Source: Arion vulgaris (Eukaryota > Mollusca > Gastropoda > Stylommatophora > Arionidae). From it: a DNA stretch of 64,000 nt. The notes under the pieces are model-generated. The model ran no database searches. It was not told the DNA's origin and saw nothing but the letters and a program-made list of their open reading frames with translations. This document shows, in pieces, positions 1-10,685 of the stretch (its first letter is position 1; every line of letters begins with the position of its first letter). The position numbers and the translations under genes are program-made. The stretch spans positions 25,263,233-25,327,232 of the forward strand of contig CM036764.1 of NCBI GenBank assembly GCA_020796225.1, in the 5' to 3' direction.

Positions 1-710
1 ATCCTCAGTACCTTTCACTTCCAGTTCTACTACAAACTTATTGTGAATGTAGCTATTACAAATTATTATTACTAATACAAACCGTTGTTAAAACTACTGC
101 TACTATAGCAGGCATATCTACATCTAGTTTTTACTAGCAATTCAAATTAGAATGACTTCTAGACTAGCAGCTATTTTCACTTTTGTTGCAAGAGCGTCTG
201 ACCGAAAGGATTGAAGCGCAGGCTCCTATTTGGGAGATCAGGATTCAATCACTGGTACGACCATGGAGTTTTTTTTCTGTTGGGAGCATAAAGAATAAAT
301 AGTAACAAACTATTTTGTGGCGACTTCACTAGCTATGCAGCCATTAAATTCTACAGGTGCATGTCAACCTTGTCTTATACTGGCATAATAAACGCATATT
401 ACATGCAGTAAAGACATGGGTTTTTTTTTCAACTAATCTCCACTCTCCATAAATATATCTGAAATTATCTGCATATCTTCACATACCAACTAGTATAAGC
501 TTGCTTGTGTTGGTCAAGAATGGCAACCATTTACTGTTGATACTCTCCATTGTTCTTGGGTTGGTAATATCAAAGCACAGATAGCAAATATCAGCCTAGA
601 ATAAATGGGACATATATTATTCAGTATTACAGTAATAAAATGTGAACAGTTTTGCATATCACTGCTCACAAGAGATGGAAGAAATCAAAAGAAGAGAAAA
701 CTTAAAACTA
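1..710. other. Intergenic, no gene seen
   Basis: AT-rich sequence without a convincing open frame. Around 190-270 there is a weak tRNA-like stretch (a GGATTCAATC box-B-like motif near 240) that may be a decayed SINE head. Nothing else is recognised. Confidence 0.5.
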
Positions 711-718
711 CTAAAACA

Positions 719-884
719 CAGTGGCGGCTCGTAGTCAATTTTCTTGGTGGGTCCAGACACACATTTTCGGAAAAATCATGGTTTTTGGAGTATTTACTAT
801 TATTTGTCTATTCTGGGAAGTTTCCCTCCTTTCGATTATTGGTGGGGCCAGGCCCCACTGGCCCTTAATAACAAGCCGCCCCTA
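719..884. mobile_element. hAT-type MITE with 8-bp TSD
   Basis: A 166-bp non-autonomous element. The left end is CAGTGGCGGCTCGT and the right end, read on the minus strand, is TAGGGGCGGCTTGT, giving 11 of 14 matching terminal bases. It is flanked by CTAAAACA (711-718) and ATAAAACA (885-892), a 7/8 match to an 8-bp target-site duplication as expected for hAT elements. The interior holds a GGGGCCAGGCCCC palindrome. There is no coding capacity. Confidence 0.75.
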
Positions 885-904
885 ATAAAACATGAAATGG
901 AACT

Positions 905-1325
905 GATGTGAAAACAAAGATCAGAATACTAAAAGCATGAATATTCCCAGTGGGAAACGGGGACACTTAGCAAGGCAGTTGAAAAGCAAAAATGTGTTTT
1001 TGAGTATTAGTGTTACAGAAGAGTCCTCCGCATATTATGGACAGATAATATAACAAATAGATCCATCCAGAATCATAGAAAATAGCCTGATGCTACAATT
1101 AAGAAAGAAAATTGAAATATTTTGGACATGACCATTATGGAAGGAGACATAAAGGAGAATAAATATGAAGACCACGGAGAAGATGAATTCCATATGTAAC
1201 TGATGAATTGATCATGACGGCAGCAGAGGCGGAACACCTGACCTATGAGAGAGAAATTCTGAAGGATTGTTAGGGTAGCAAAGTTTTGTTCAGGACGGGC
1301 TATTTGATGATTAATGCAATGTCTT
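905..1325 (+). pseudogene. LINE reverse-transcriptase 3' relic
   Basis: Decayed 3' end of the non-LTR element also present at 46713-47601 and 61892-63052. The same order of landmarks is visible: a segment encoding KTKIRIL, a degraded form of the IFPVATYGC region, a FEYxCYRR-type segment, and a tail resembling the CATGACGGCAGCAGAGG and GCAAAGTT...TCAGGAC motifs of those copies. Multiple stops and frameshifts make it non-functional. No catalytic YADD motif is retained because the element is 5'-truncated. Confidence 0.7.
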
Positions 1326-2046
1326 ACAGTTGTTCTCTCTTTCTATCCATTTTAGTCACTTCTCTGACCCTCGGTAACAATCAATCAAACATTGCTACTT
1401 GAGATCATGTGCTACTAAACCGACCTCGTAACACTTCGTACAGGGTCATAATTGCTCAGTATGTTCCAGAAAATATCGAAGTGTATACATGCTGATAGTT
1501 CCTGTGGACCGCTGGTTAAACCACACTGTTTATTCCACCTATCAAGTACTTAGTCCAAATCGTGTGCAAATCTTGATAACAATTTCCATTAGTGGAAGTT
1601 TAGATGCATCGGCGATTCTCGTTATTTATATCCTCTAACCTTTTTCAGGCCTTAGGATATGAAGTGCCTGTCACTTCACATTTCTAGTATGCAGGAGGTA
1701 GGAGGGTCAATTTCTTTCCACACGCGTGGAATGTGGGATTGAACCCACACCCCACTTGTGTCCGAGTCGATAAGTGAAAGCTTATGCATTACGCTAATCC
1801 GTTCTACAACTCATTATATATCATCAAAACCCTGACTAACTTCATCCTTATGACAGGAAGTGATGCGCAGAGACGGCTCATGTGCAGGGAAAATATGGGC
1901 CAAGAAACATACTTAAAGACCTAGCTTCACTATCCATTAGTGCTCCTAGAAAACGTTCTTCCGTCTGTAACTCTAACATATCAAGGATATTCATAATCTC
2001 TTCTGTAATGTGATCACCCGGAGACAAATATCAGATGAAACAATGG
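1326..2046. other. Intergenic, holds one tRNA-like SINE relic
   Basis: No gene seen. On the minus strand, about 1725-1802 reads as a tRNA-like head: a perfect box B GGGTTCAATCCC (complement of 1735-1746) preceded by a box-A-like TTAGCGTAATG. A degraded related stretch lies near 16060-16110. I take this as a tRNA-derived SINE relic, not a tRNA gene, because no cloverleaf closes. Confidence 0.45.
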
Positions 2047-2280
2047 GGGGCTAAGTGGTTACGCCTTTGCCTTGCGTTCTAAATGTCGTGGCTTTGAATC
2101 TGAACCGCACGAGTGCATTCTCCTATACATTCTAGAGTTTTTGCCGAGCTACGGAGTTCGTGCTTTGTGCAATACTCTCGGCAGGCTACGTGTAATTTCT
2201 GCGAAAAGGACCGAGTCATATGGTGGAAACCGGTGCAGTGAAGTCAATCCTTCAGCTTTAGACCCTTTCTCCTAAAAGGT
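2047..2280 (+). mobile_element. SINE-III copy (tRNA-headed), diverged
   Basis: Related to the copies at 31787, 46302 and 61480: head GGGGGCTAAGTGGTTACGCC, then CGTGG followed by a degraded box B, then the body with GAGCTACGGAGTTCGTGCTT and CGGCAGG, ending near CCCTTTCTCC. It is more diverged than the three copies in the right-hand tandem units. Any open frame through it is accidental. Confidence 0.7.
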
Positions 2281-2394
2281 CTAAATACAAAGGATAGCCT
2301 TCATTGCACCAGATTTCAACAGATGGTTCCGTCCAGCTCGGCAGAAATGGCATGCCATGATAAATGATATTGCTATGACAAAATTGTCGCTTGT

Positions 2395-2650
2395 GTGTTC
2401 CCGGAGCCATCAAGGGAAGCAAAAGAATATTAACACTGAGACCTACAGGGCATGTCGTAAGAGACGAATGAGGAAGGGGCCTAGGAAAGCAAACCTAGTA
2501 AATAAAAAGTGTCGCAGAAATCGGATGTTGCTGGCCTACTTGTAGGCGCAGAACTGGCACAACGTACAATCGCTCTTAGGCTTGGATCACATATCAATCA
2601 CAAAGAGTGGTTAAAAAGTGATCGATATGGAGCATTCGAAGAAAATAAGA
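2395..2650 (+). mobile_element. SINE-II copy
   Basis: Same family as 12715 (+), 20008 (-), 40497 (-) and 58397 (-). Recognised by the core CATGTCGTAAGAGACGA, the CTAGTAAATAAAA stretch, CTACTTGTAGGCGCA, and an end in CACAAAGAGTGG followed by a GAAGAAAA-type tail. No coding capacity. Confidence 0.7.
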
Positions 2651-3329
2651 TAGTTACTTGCTATAGGAAATGTCATTGCTAGTAAGTAATTCCACCTACG
2701 ATAAATGATACTGTTGAGATAAGGTAGTTACCAGAGACAGGTAGTTTGTCATTGTGCCCTCACTGTCAGGATCAAAGATATGGATGTCGTAATGGTTATC
2801 TCCAGCTCTGATGATTGTCTCTTTGTTACATCTATGCTCCAAGCATTGGTCGTTCGAAGCATCGGGATGTAGACTTTGAGTAGTATCATCCCTATTGTAT
2901 TAAAGTAGTACAAAATATATAAAGTCAATTATATTGTGTAGGTAGAAGCTATGGATGTAAAAGTAGTTAATAGTAACATATATTGAGGATATGACAGCAG
3001 TAGTTGTTGTAAGGATGCAGGTTGTAGCAGCAATCACAATGAAATAAATTATATATCTCTAATCTTCAGAAATTTGACGTTTGTTTATTTATTGTCCATT
3101 GCTCCCTTCAACATTTTGTTTTATTTCATATGAGATTAAAACATCTTCAAACGCAGGCAATTCTCTCTCAAATTAAGAACTTTGTGAAACATGTATGTAT
3201 TGAAAAAGTTATTTTGAACTATTTTTGCTATTCGCTTGAATATATTTGTATGCTGTCTTGGAATTGAGAATATTTTTGTCACATTGCAATAATTGAGGGG
3301 CATGATTTCTGTAAGACGTGGCGTGAGAT
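2651..3329. other. Intergenic, no gene seen
   Basis: AT-rich, with scattered TAGTAG/GTAGTT runs around 2900-3030. No recognisable element. Confidence 0.4.
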
Positions 3330-3340
3330 GACCAAGGATA

Positions 3341-3601
3341 CTTCTTCTTCTTCTTCTTCTTTGCGTTCGTTCTTTACGACCAATTGTAATCACTCTTTGT
3401 AATATGTTTGATCTTTGCCAAGAACGTGTATACGTTGCACATTGGTTTGGTAGCCCCTAAACATATAGACTTCTACACGTTTAGGACACATGCATCCGAT
3501 TTCAGCCAAACCTCCTTAGTCGCCTCTTACGACATGCGTGGCAGGTAACAGTGGTTCTATTCTTTACACCCCAAATTTGGGCCCCGGTAACCACTCGGGC
3601 A
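3341..3601 (-). mobile_element. SINE-I copy with perfect 11-bp TSD
   Basis: Full-length SINE-I in minus orientation. The (CTT)n run at 3341 is the complement of the GAA tail, and the head, complement of CCCGAGTGGTTACCGGGGCC, lies at 3582-3599. It is flanked by GACCAAGGATA at 3330-3340 and 3602-3612, a perfect target-site duplication indicating LINE-type target-primed insertion. It contains the core CATGTCGTAAGAGGCGACTA. Confidence 0.85.
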
Positions 3602-3689
3602 GACCAAGGATACAATGGCAACACAACAAGCTACGAGACAGAAGAATAGACTAGAAATCGAATCTTTTAGGCGGGTTGTCCTGAGAACT

Positions 3690-3915
3690 TCTTCTTCACA
3701 TTTCAACCCCAAACGGTGCACAGGTCTTCAACAAACTTCTTCCAGCCCTCCTTAGTTTTTTTGTTTTGTTTTCGGTGCACTATCCATGCTTGTTGAAATT
3801 TGTTGGTTTATCTTGTATACGAGGTGAGGTAGCTAGCCTCACGAGTTACCCTACTTATACGCCTCTGCTGCATATTCTTTCCTTCCCTTCCAAGCCCCAG
3901 CAGTAACACATGCGA
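3690..3915 (-). pseudogene. LINE tail and SINE-II fragments
   Basis: On the minus strand, 3690-3770 reads as a LINE C-terminal tail (residues like WKKFVEDLC). About 3810-3915 matches the head part of SINE-II (GGGGCTTGGAAGGGAAGG). Both are short relics. Confidence 0.5.
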
Positions 3916-4108
3916 TATGTAATGAGGGCTAGGGTCAATTAATACAGTAAACATTTATTTAGGGCCTCTGGGAATAAAAAAAAAAATTACCAAACACTGA
4001 AATAAAACCACAAACCTTATTTTTTTCGCGCATATCTCATAGCCCTGAAGATTTGCAGGTTTCAGACCCCAGCCATCTAGCTCACCTGATGATATCTGTT
4101 TAGCTATC

Positions 4109-4279
4109 TATTAATTTATCATATTCATTGGCTCGGTTGCTTCATCTGGGATTCTTATAACTTTGTATTAATTTATCATATTCATTGGCTCGGTTGCTTC
4201 ATCTGGGATTCTTATAACTTTGTATTAATTTATCATATTCATTGGCTCGGTTGCTTCATCTGGGATTCTTATAACTTTG
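4109..4279. repeat. 57-bp tandem triplicate
   Basis: Three copies of a 57-bp unit (starts 4109, 4166, 4223), effectively identical. Each contains CATTGGCTCGGTTGCTTC. The uniformity implies a recent tandem triplication. Confidence 0.95.
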
Positions 4280-4639
4280 TATTCACTAATAATAAACTAC
4301 GTTCTGCAGAGGACATGCTAAATGAAAAAGTAGTATTACTGTCTTTAGTAATAAAATAACTTTAATAAGGCACCATATCTAAGTAAAATGCCATTCAAAA
4401 ACTGTTCAAATGTCTGTTATTTTTATATTATTGTTTGTTTATTATATAGGAAATTAAAGTTCCTTACGCCGTGACACGCTCTTTAAACATAAGGACGAGT
4501 CTTTTTTTTTTAGTGTGTGGTTATATCGGAGCGTGTTTACGAACAAATATAACAAATAGGAATTAACTCCTTGCGAAAATTATCTAAATTTTTCGATTTT
4601 TTATATGTTCAGCCAAAAACAGATGTGTTTTGTACTTAC

Positions 4640-4801
4640 GTTCGAGAAAGCATGCTGGCGCTTGGAAATGCGCCATCTGTTATGGTTTTTGCTAAACTCG
4701 TTTTGCCGACGCCAATATCGCCAATCAAAAGTACTTTAATTACGTCAACAGAAGCCATCTGTAAAATCTGGCAACTAGTAGATTTTTCTTTCTTTTGAAA
4801 T
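4640..4801 (-). CDS. Ras/Rab-like small GTPase, first coding exon
   Basis: Minus-strand exon. The start ATG is at 4758 and 39 codons follow before a splice donor GTAAGT immediately after 4640, leaving the exon in phase 2. The peptide begins MASVDVIKVLLIGD and contains the P-loop GDIGVGKT, the G1 nucleotide-binding motif of Ras-superfamily GTPases, directly after a typical beta-1 strand. Upstream, an acceptor-like TTTTCTTACAG ends at 4802, so the exon probably runs 4801-4640 with 43 nt of 5' UTR; a second possible AG lies directly before the ATG. I could not find exons for switch I, the DTAGQ motif or NKxD in 1-4639. The rest of the gene may lie beyond the window start, or this may be a stranded duplicate. 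Rab is a guess; other Ras-family assignments are possible. Confidence 0.6.
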
Positions 4802-4895
4802 CTGTAAGAAAAGAAAATAATAGAAGTAAACCAGTTTGTTTTCAAATTTAGGACAAGAATTATATATAGTCAGACGATATCCATTGAATGTCGAC

Positions 4896-5581
4896 ACTCC
4901 CGAGTGGTTACCGAGGCCCAAATTTGGGGTGTAAAGAATATAACCACTGTTACCTGCCACGCATGTCGTAAGAGACGATAAGAAGGTTAGACTGAAATCG
5001 GATGCACGTGTCTGCTAAGGAATGCTAACCCGAAACAATTGCTTGCATAAAACGGATGCACCAGGCCGTAAGGCGCATAGCATGGTGCAATTACCCTCAC
5101 AATGAGGAATGGGATAACGGATTCTACTGTCGCCAATCTGCTTCGGAGATTTAGCCACGCAGTAAGAATGTCAGACCTACCATCACGAGGGTGGCCAAAA
5201 CTTACTGCGGGAAGAGGTCGGCACAAAAGGGGAAGCAGAAATCATAGGAATTATATCCTAAAGAACTGTCCCCAGTATGTTGACTTGAGAAGAATGAGGT
5301 GACCCACTTACACCAGCGTCCAAGACAAACTGTATGGCGTGGCTGATAATCTGAGACAGACAGCTGCCTTTATTAGAGAATCCGAAATCCCAATCTAGTG
5401 AGAACGCAGAAGACAAACTGTATAATCTGATGCAGACGGCTGCCTTTATTAGAGAATCCGAAATCCCAATCTAGTGAGAACGCAGAAGACAAACTGTATG
5501 GCGTGGTTGATAATCTGAGGCAGATGGCTGCCTTTATTAGAGAATCCGAAATCCCAATCTAGTGAGAAAGCAGAAGAAGAA
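4896..5581 (+). mobile_element. Composite SINE: SINE-I head with a different long body
   Basis: Begins with the SINE-I head (CCCGAGTGGTTACCG, then TGTCGTAAGAGACGA) but after GATGCACGTGTC switches to a body unlike SINE-I, with landmarks CCTCACAATGAGGAATGGGA and GAAGCAGAAATCATAGGAAT. It ends in three tandem copies of an ~88-bp block (GACAAACTGTATGGCGTGG...; the middle copy has a short deletion) and a GAAGAAGAA tail. The 10-bp direct repeat GAATGTCGAC flanks it (4886-4895 and 5582-5591), so the composite moved as one unit. A second copy is at 11912-12434. Confidence 0.8.
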
Positions 5582-5906
5582 GAATGTCGACCGTGCGCTG
5601 GTTACGCAGTTAAAAAAATATGACTTGGTCACACTTGGGTCAATTTCTTGACTGAAATGCTTGTTTGATTGATTGATTGATTGATTGATAGGACCATCAT
5701 CATTGCACTTCGGTGAGTAACCATGTATACTCCGATCTCTTTCTTACACAGGAAGATCTCAGCTGCAGACCGCGAGGGACCTAGATGTAATTTTGAAGAT
5801 GGTGAAGATATTTATGTAGGAATTATTTTTTACAATTTTCTAATGAATTTTGCCCGGGCATCGACTTTCCAGCATGCTCTTCTCGATTTTAAATTGCCAA
5901 ATGTTC

Positions 5907-6085
5907 TTTTACGTGCTCAAATTTAACACGGGACCTATATTTATTCGTCCGTCTCCGATAGGACTAGGAACTCGATCCCACCTACACTGAGATCAGGGAT
6001 CTCTGGAAAACTATCCAGATGGCTCCATCAGGGCACGAACCTGGTACATCTGGCACGATAGGCGAACACCAAACCTCTACGTCAC
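5907..6085 (-). mobile_element. SINE-IV copy, minus orientation
   Basis: Complement of the SINE-IV units at 24160, 45900 and 61100: CTTTTACGTGCTC, GGACTAGGAACTCGATC, CTGAGATCAGGGATCTCTGG. Its head, on the minus strand, is CGTAGAGGTTTGGTG with a box-B-like GGTTCGTGCCC. Just upstream, 5667-5695 is a short (GATT)n tract next to a repeat seen again near 19862, 23268 and 31050. Confidence 0.65.
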
Positions 6086-6299
6086 AGAGACCTCACATAC
6101 CTAAACGATGTGGAAATCCTGTTGTCGTCCATCACAAGATGGTGAGTCAATGCTCAGGTTCGCTTTAGAAATATCCTTATTACTTTTCACGGAACACTGA
6201 TTAGGTTTTTGATAATGACATTGTAATCGTAAATTGTCTATTGTATTTCCCATGTGGATGACGGAATTGGTTGTCCACTCTTGACGTTATGCGTAGGGG

Positions 6300-7680
6300 T
6301 GGGGGCTTTATTTTGTGTTCCATGGCCAGATGAGCGCCCTTGCTGTGTTATATTTGTGTTTAGTTAGTGTGGTCTATCCATCTTTTCTTAGTCGTCCCTT
6401 AGCTCTAGTACCTGATCTCTTTTTTGTTTGCTACTATTGGTGGTTGGTTGTTTTTATATTCTCATTAAATGTCCAAACCACTGCATTTGTTGTCTTTTAA
6501 TGTAATCGGTGCATGAAGTTATGCCCACTCTGCTTCTGATATCCTCATTTCGTAGTCTATCTTTCCTGTTGACGCACAATATAATCGTATGACATGTTCC
6601 TGTTGACCCACAATGTAATCGTATGACATGTTCCTGTTGACCCACAATGTAATCGTATGACATGTTCCTGTTGACCCACAATGTAATCGTATGACATGTT
6701 CCTGTTGACCCACAATGTAATCGATGCATGAAGTTATGCCCACTCTGCTTCTGATATCCTCATTTCGTAGTCTATCTTTCCTGTTGACGCACAATATAAT
6801 CGTATGACATGTTCCTGTTGACGCACAATATAATCGTATGACATGTTCCTGTTGACCCACAATATAATCGTATGACATGTTCCTGTTGACGCACAATGTA
6901 ATCGTATGACATGTTCCTGTTGACCCACAATGTAATCGTATGACATGTTCCTGTTGACGCACAATATAATCGTATGACATGTTCCTGTTGACCCACAATA
7001 TAATCGTATGACATGTTCCTGTTGACGCACAATATAATCCTATGGCATGTTCCTGTTGACGCACAATGTAATCGTATGACATGTTCCTGTTGACGCACAA
7101 TGTAATCGTATGGCATGTTCCTGTTGACGCACAATATAATCGTATGACATGTTCCTGTTGACCCACAATGTAATCGTATGGCATGTTCCTGTTGACGCAC
7201 AATGTAATCGTATGGCATGTTCCTGTTGACGCACAATGTAATCGTATGGCATGTTCCTGTTGACGCACAATATAATCGTATGACATGTTCCTGTTGACGC
7301 ACAATATAATCGTATGACATGTTCCTGTTGACCCACAATATAATCGTATGACATGTTCCTGTTGACCCACAATATAATCGTATGACATGTTCCTGTTGAC
7401 GCACAATATAATCGTATGGCATGTTCCTGTTGACGCACAATATAATCGTATGACATGTTCCTGTTGACGCACAATATAATCGTATGACATGTTCCTGTTG
7501 ACGCACAATGTAATCGTATGGCATGTTCCTGTTGACCCACAATGTAATCGTATGGCATGTTCCTGTTGACCCACAATGTAATCGATGCATGAAGTTATGC
7601 CCACTCTGCTTCTGATATCCTCATTGCGTAGTCTATCTTTCCTGTTGACGCACAATGTAATCGTATGGCATGTTCAAGTA
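6300..7680 (-). pseudogene. LINE reverse-transcriptase C-terminal relic, interrupted by a minisatellite
   Basis: On the minus strand the LINE C-terminal segment RLRNEDIRSRVGITSC, then DYIKRQQ and WFGHLMRI, reads from about 6569 to 6454, followed by a decayed arginine-rich tail to ~6300. The RLRNEDIR segment occurs three times (about 6506-6569, 6722-6780 and 7583-7640), separated by 34-bp tandem repeats. The element is clearly dead: the array separates the pieces and stops follow WFGHLMRI. Confidence 0.75.
6571..7672. repeat. 34-bp minisatellite seeded in a LINE
   Basis: About 29 copies in blocks (6571-6722, 6781-7583 and a short 7640-7672) of a 34-bp unit read on the plus strand as TGTTCCTGTTGACGCACAAT plus AATCGTATGACA-type sequence. 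Variants are GACGC/GACCC, ATATAAT/ATGTAAT and TATGACA/TATGGCA. Because 34 is not a multiple of three and the unit lacks minus-strand stops, all three minus frames stay open; the long predicted peptides are artefacts. Confidence 0.95.
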
Positions 7681-8928
7681 GGACACAGACTAGAAAAGTA
7701 TTGAGTTAAAGTATTGTGTAAAACATACAATTTAATCTATTGTTTCCAGCACCCTTTACTTCCCCCTCTTTGTCACTCCCTGACTAACAGTATGTGAAAC
7801 TGGTGACTTGCAAATGTTAAGTATCCTACATAACTGGCGACAATGACATCGACAAATCTTTTAAACCGTAGTTTATTAAAACTTATTCTTCAGTGGTTTC
7901 GAAATACGAAACGGATTAAATGTATCGTGACAATATTAGATATAAAAATATACGTTGTCAAGTGCAAAGAAATAGACACAAGAGAAACATTGAAAGCTTT
8001 ATCTAGTTATTAAATAAAGAGAGATCATTCTTTACAAATGGAAGGATTCGTTCCAAACTAAAGTAGCAAGAAATGACAGCGTGACTATAATGTGACCATT
8101 TGTTATTTGATTATACGTAATGAAAAAGACTGGTTGGGAACAACTGCACTAAATGATAAGAATAAAGATGGGTAGGTTATCATAAAATAAACAATATGTC
8201 ATGTTGACGGTATTAGTATCGGGACAAAAATAAGTAAGAGCACAAAATAAAAAGCAACAAAAGAAAACAAACTATGCATATATAGACTAAAATGTTTTCT
8301 TAGAAACGTTTTATTTCTTCTTTCTCCATTATTTTTTAAAAACATTTGAGTTATAAATATTAAGTTACTGATATTTGTGTATGTATATTAACTATGAAAC
8401 ACAAAATGCTTGTGCATATTTGTCTGTTTCATGAAAAACTCTCGAACACTCAATTCTGAAATCGTGTAATTTGCACAGCTTATTCGTGTTGTATTTTCTA
8501 AGCAAACGTGACTATTCCTATAATAACTCTCTACATTGTTCTATATTACCGAGGTGTGGTTGAATTGCATGAGAGATTTTATTAAGATAATTTGATACAT
8601 CCGGTCAAAAGGAGATCATGATTAAAATTTAACAGCACAAGCACGTGCTGAGGACAAAGCAGCGAGGCTGCTCAGAAATCAGAGTTGAGACTTTGAAAGT
8701 ATTCAATGCCTGTTAAATTTATGAAAGTTGCACAATTTATGAACGATTTAGAATATAATGTCTTTCCTCAACGTTTGTCAAGTGTATGGAAGCCTGAACC
8801 TATGGTACATACCAAAAGTCAGCTTGTTCATTCGATATTTGTCACAACTCTATTGTGTGTGTCATCATAAATCTGTCACGAATGAGTCAATATAATTTTT
8901 CAGCGATATATAAGGGAAGATTACATTT
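7681..8928. other. Intergenic, no gene seen
   Basis: AT-rich single-copy-looking sequence without recognisable elements or coding potential. Confidence 0.4.
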
Positions 8929-8956
8929 CACGTGCAAAGCCGGGTAGAATAGCTAA
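8929..8956 (+). mobile_element. Possible Helitron 3' end, degraded
   Basis: CACGTGCAAAGCCGGGTAGA followed by AATAGCTAA resembles the better-preserved terminus at 31573-31600 (short hairpin then CTRR). The stem is imperfect here and the 5' end is not found. Confidence 0.35.
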
Positions 8957-9169
8957 TATTCTGCAGTTGACACATTCAGCGAGCTGAATGCGATCAAACA
9001 TCTTTTGAGTGTATAGTCTTTTGTAAATTCTATTGAAAAGAAGAGAGAAGGAAATGGGGAAAAGGCAAAGACAGGAAGGATGTACGACATGTAAACTCTC
9101 GCCACGCTCAACACAATATAGAAAGCTAAAAGAATTAAATCTTACTGCGAAATATACAGTGAGTAGAAT

Positions 9170-10685
9170 AAGTGCCCTGTGAGTCTAAAGCGAGTATTAG
9201 TATACGGTAGTGATTTCTGGAAAATGAGCCACAACATCATACACAAGCTGAAGATATTAAAAAATAAATGTTTAAGAAGAATGATACAGATTTACTGGCC
9301 AAACACGACAGCAAATAGAAAGCTTTTAAAAGACAAAGATGGAGGTGAATTGGACACGTATGGCTTACGTCAGGAGACACAGTGAAGCTCTCAGATGGAC
9401 AGCTTAGGGATCGCGAGAGAGAGAGAGAGAGAGAGAGATGAGCAGCGGATGGGAAAAGAAGAGATGGACGTCCAAAGGAAACACGGAGAAGAACTGTGGA
9501 AATGTAGCAGGGAATATGACACCAGGTTTTTCCCTAGTCCCAAGCTTCATCTAGGCACGTATTTTTCAATTAAACAAAGGGGTAATCATATACCTGGTCT
9601 GTGGACGTAGGATGACAGACCAGATATATTAGCATGTTTATGTTCCTTAACTGGGGGTTTGGACCTTTGCCCTGTTTTTTTTTCTTTCCTGAAGCCAGAG
9701 AGGTTAATTGTATTCTCGTTTTCTGGAATTGCCAGAGGTGAGTGTCCGGTCACAAAATTCAAATTAGCTGGGATTTTCCAACCAGCAACCAGATTTGACC
9801 GTGAGAAATATACTAACAGGACAATGACTGGTTTTGGAAACAAAGAGAAAATTCCATATGATAAATAGAATGCATTTTGAAGATTCGAGACGCATTCGGA
9901 TAGAGACAGAGGAACAGAGAGGTACCCAGGGACAGGCAGTGAGGGTAGTCAATTCTCATTCAGACAGAGGGACAGAGAGTAGGTAGTCTGAGTCTGAGAC
10001 AGTTACAGACAGAAAGAGTGAAGAGACAACTTCACAGAACTTCACACAATTTTAGACAACTTCACAGAACTTCAGACAACTTCACAGAACTTCAGACAAC
10101 TTTAGACACTTCATCGATACAACTTCGCACAGACAGTAGGGACAGACACTTGGCAGATTCAGCGATCTAGAGGGGCAGAGACAGACCCAGGAACAGTCAG
10201 TGAGGGTAGTCTGAGACAGTTACAGACAAGAAGAATTGACTAGTCAAGAAGTGTTGTCTAGAACTGAAGAGACACACACAGTCAATATTCGCCAGCAGAC
10301 AGACTAGAAGAGATACACATACTATCTAGAGAACACAACACTAAAGAACAGATTGATTCAGCGATTCAGAGGGGCTGAGACAAACCAAAGGGACAGTCAG
10401 TGTAGGTAGTCCTGAGACAGTTAGACTTCAACAGTCATCCTACGTCATCCTACGTCCACAGACCAGGTATATGGTTACCCCTTTGTTTAATTGAAAAATA
10501 CGTGCCCAGATGAAGCTTGGGACTAGGGAAAAACCTGGTGTCATATTCCCTGTTACATAAAGAGAGTTAAGAGATCGTAGTCTGACGTGCGAAACAATTA
10601 TTAGAAAGACTAGAACAACAAGAGTTGAGATCTTCCAGAACGCCTTGTGTCAAACAGGACACGAAGAGGATTTAAATAGAAAGAA
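9170..10685 (+). pseudogene. LINE reverse-transcriptase C-terminal relic split by a foldback element
   Basis: The first part (about 9170-9501) encodes LINE landmarks VLVYGSDFWKM, NKCLRRM, IYWPNT and, after frame changes, KETRRRTVE. The reading resumes after 10558 with KE, then ELRDRSLTCETI and ALCQTGHEED, the usual C-terminal end of this kind of LINE protein. A 25-bp (GA)n run at 9414-9438 and several shifts show decay. The split falls at RRTVE / KELRDRS, marking exactly where the foldback element at 9502-10558 inserted. Confidence 0.75.
9502..10558. mobile_element. Foldback element with 115-bp terminal inverted repeats
   Basis: Arms 9502-9616 and 10444-10558 are near-perfect reverse complements (about four mismatches in 115 bp). 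They begin ATGTAGCAGGGAATATGACA on the left and ATGTAACAGGGAATATGACA on the right. The ~830-bp interior has no gene; it holds short direct repeats (CTTCACAGAACTTCAGACAA-like, 10030-10110) and two related GATTCAGCGAT blocks. No clear target duplication is visible. The superfamily is not assigned. Confidence 0.85.

Noticed and set aside
605..868. 87-codon frame with a GPGPTGP end
   Set aside because: The Gly/Pro end comes from the palindrome inside the hAT MITE at 719-884, not from a collagen-like gene.
1725..1802. tRNA gene on the minus strand
   Set aside because: Good box B but no convincing cloverleaf; a related degraded copy exists near 16060.
6519..7655. 378-codon and overlapping minus-strand frames
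   Set aside because: Translation of a 34-bp minisatellite in three frames; no start context or domain.
9586..9843. Overlapping frames on both strands around 9586-9952
   Set aside because: They lie in the arm and interior of the foldback element with no domain support.
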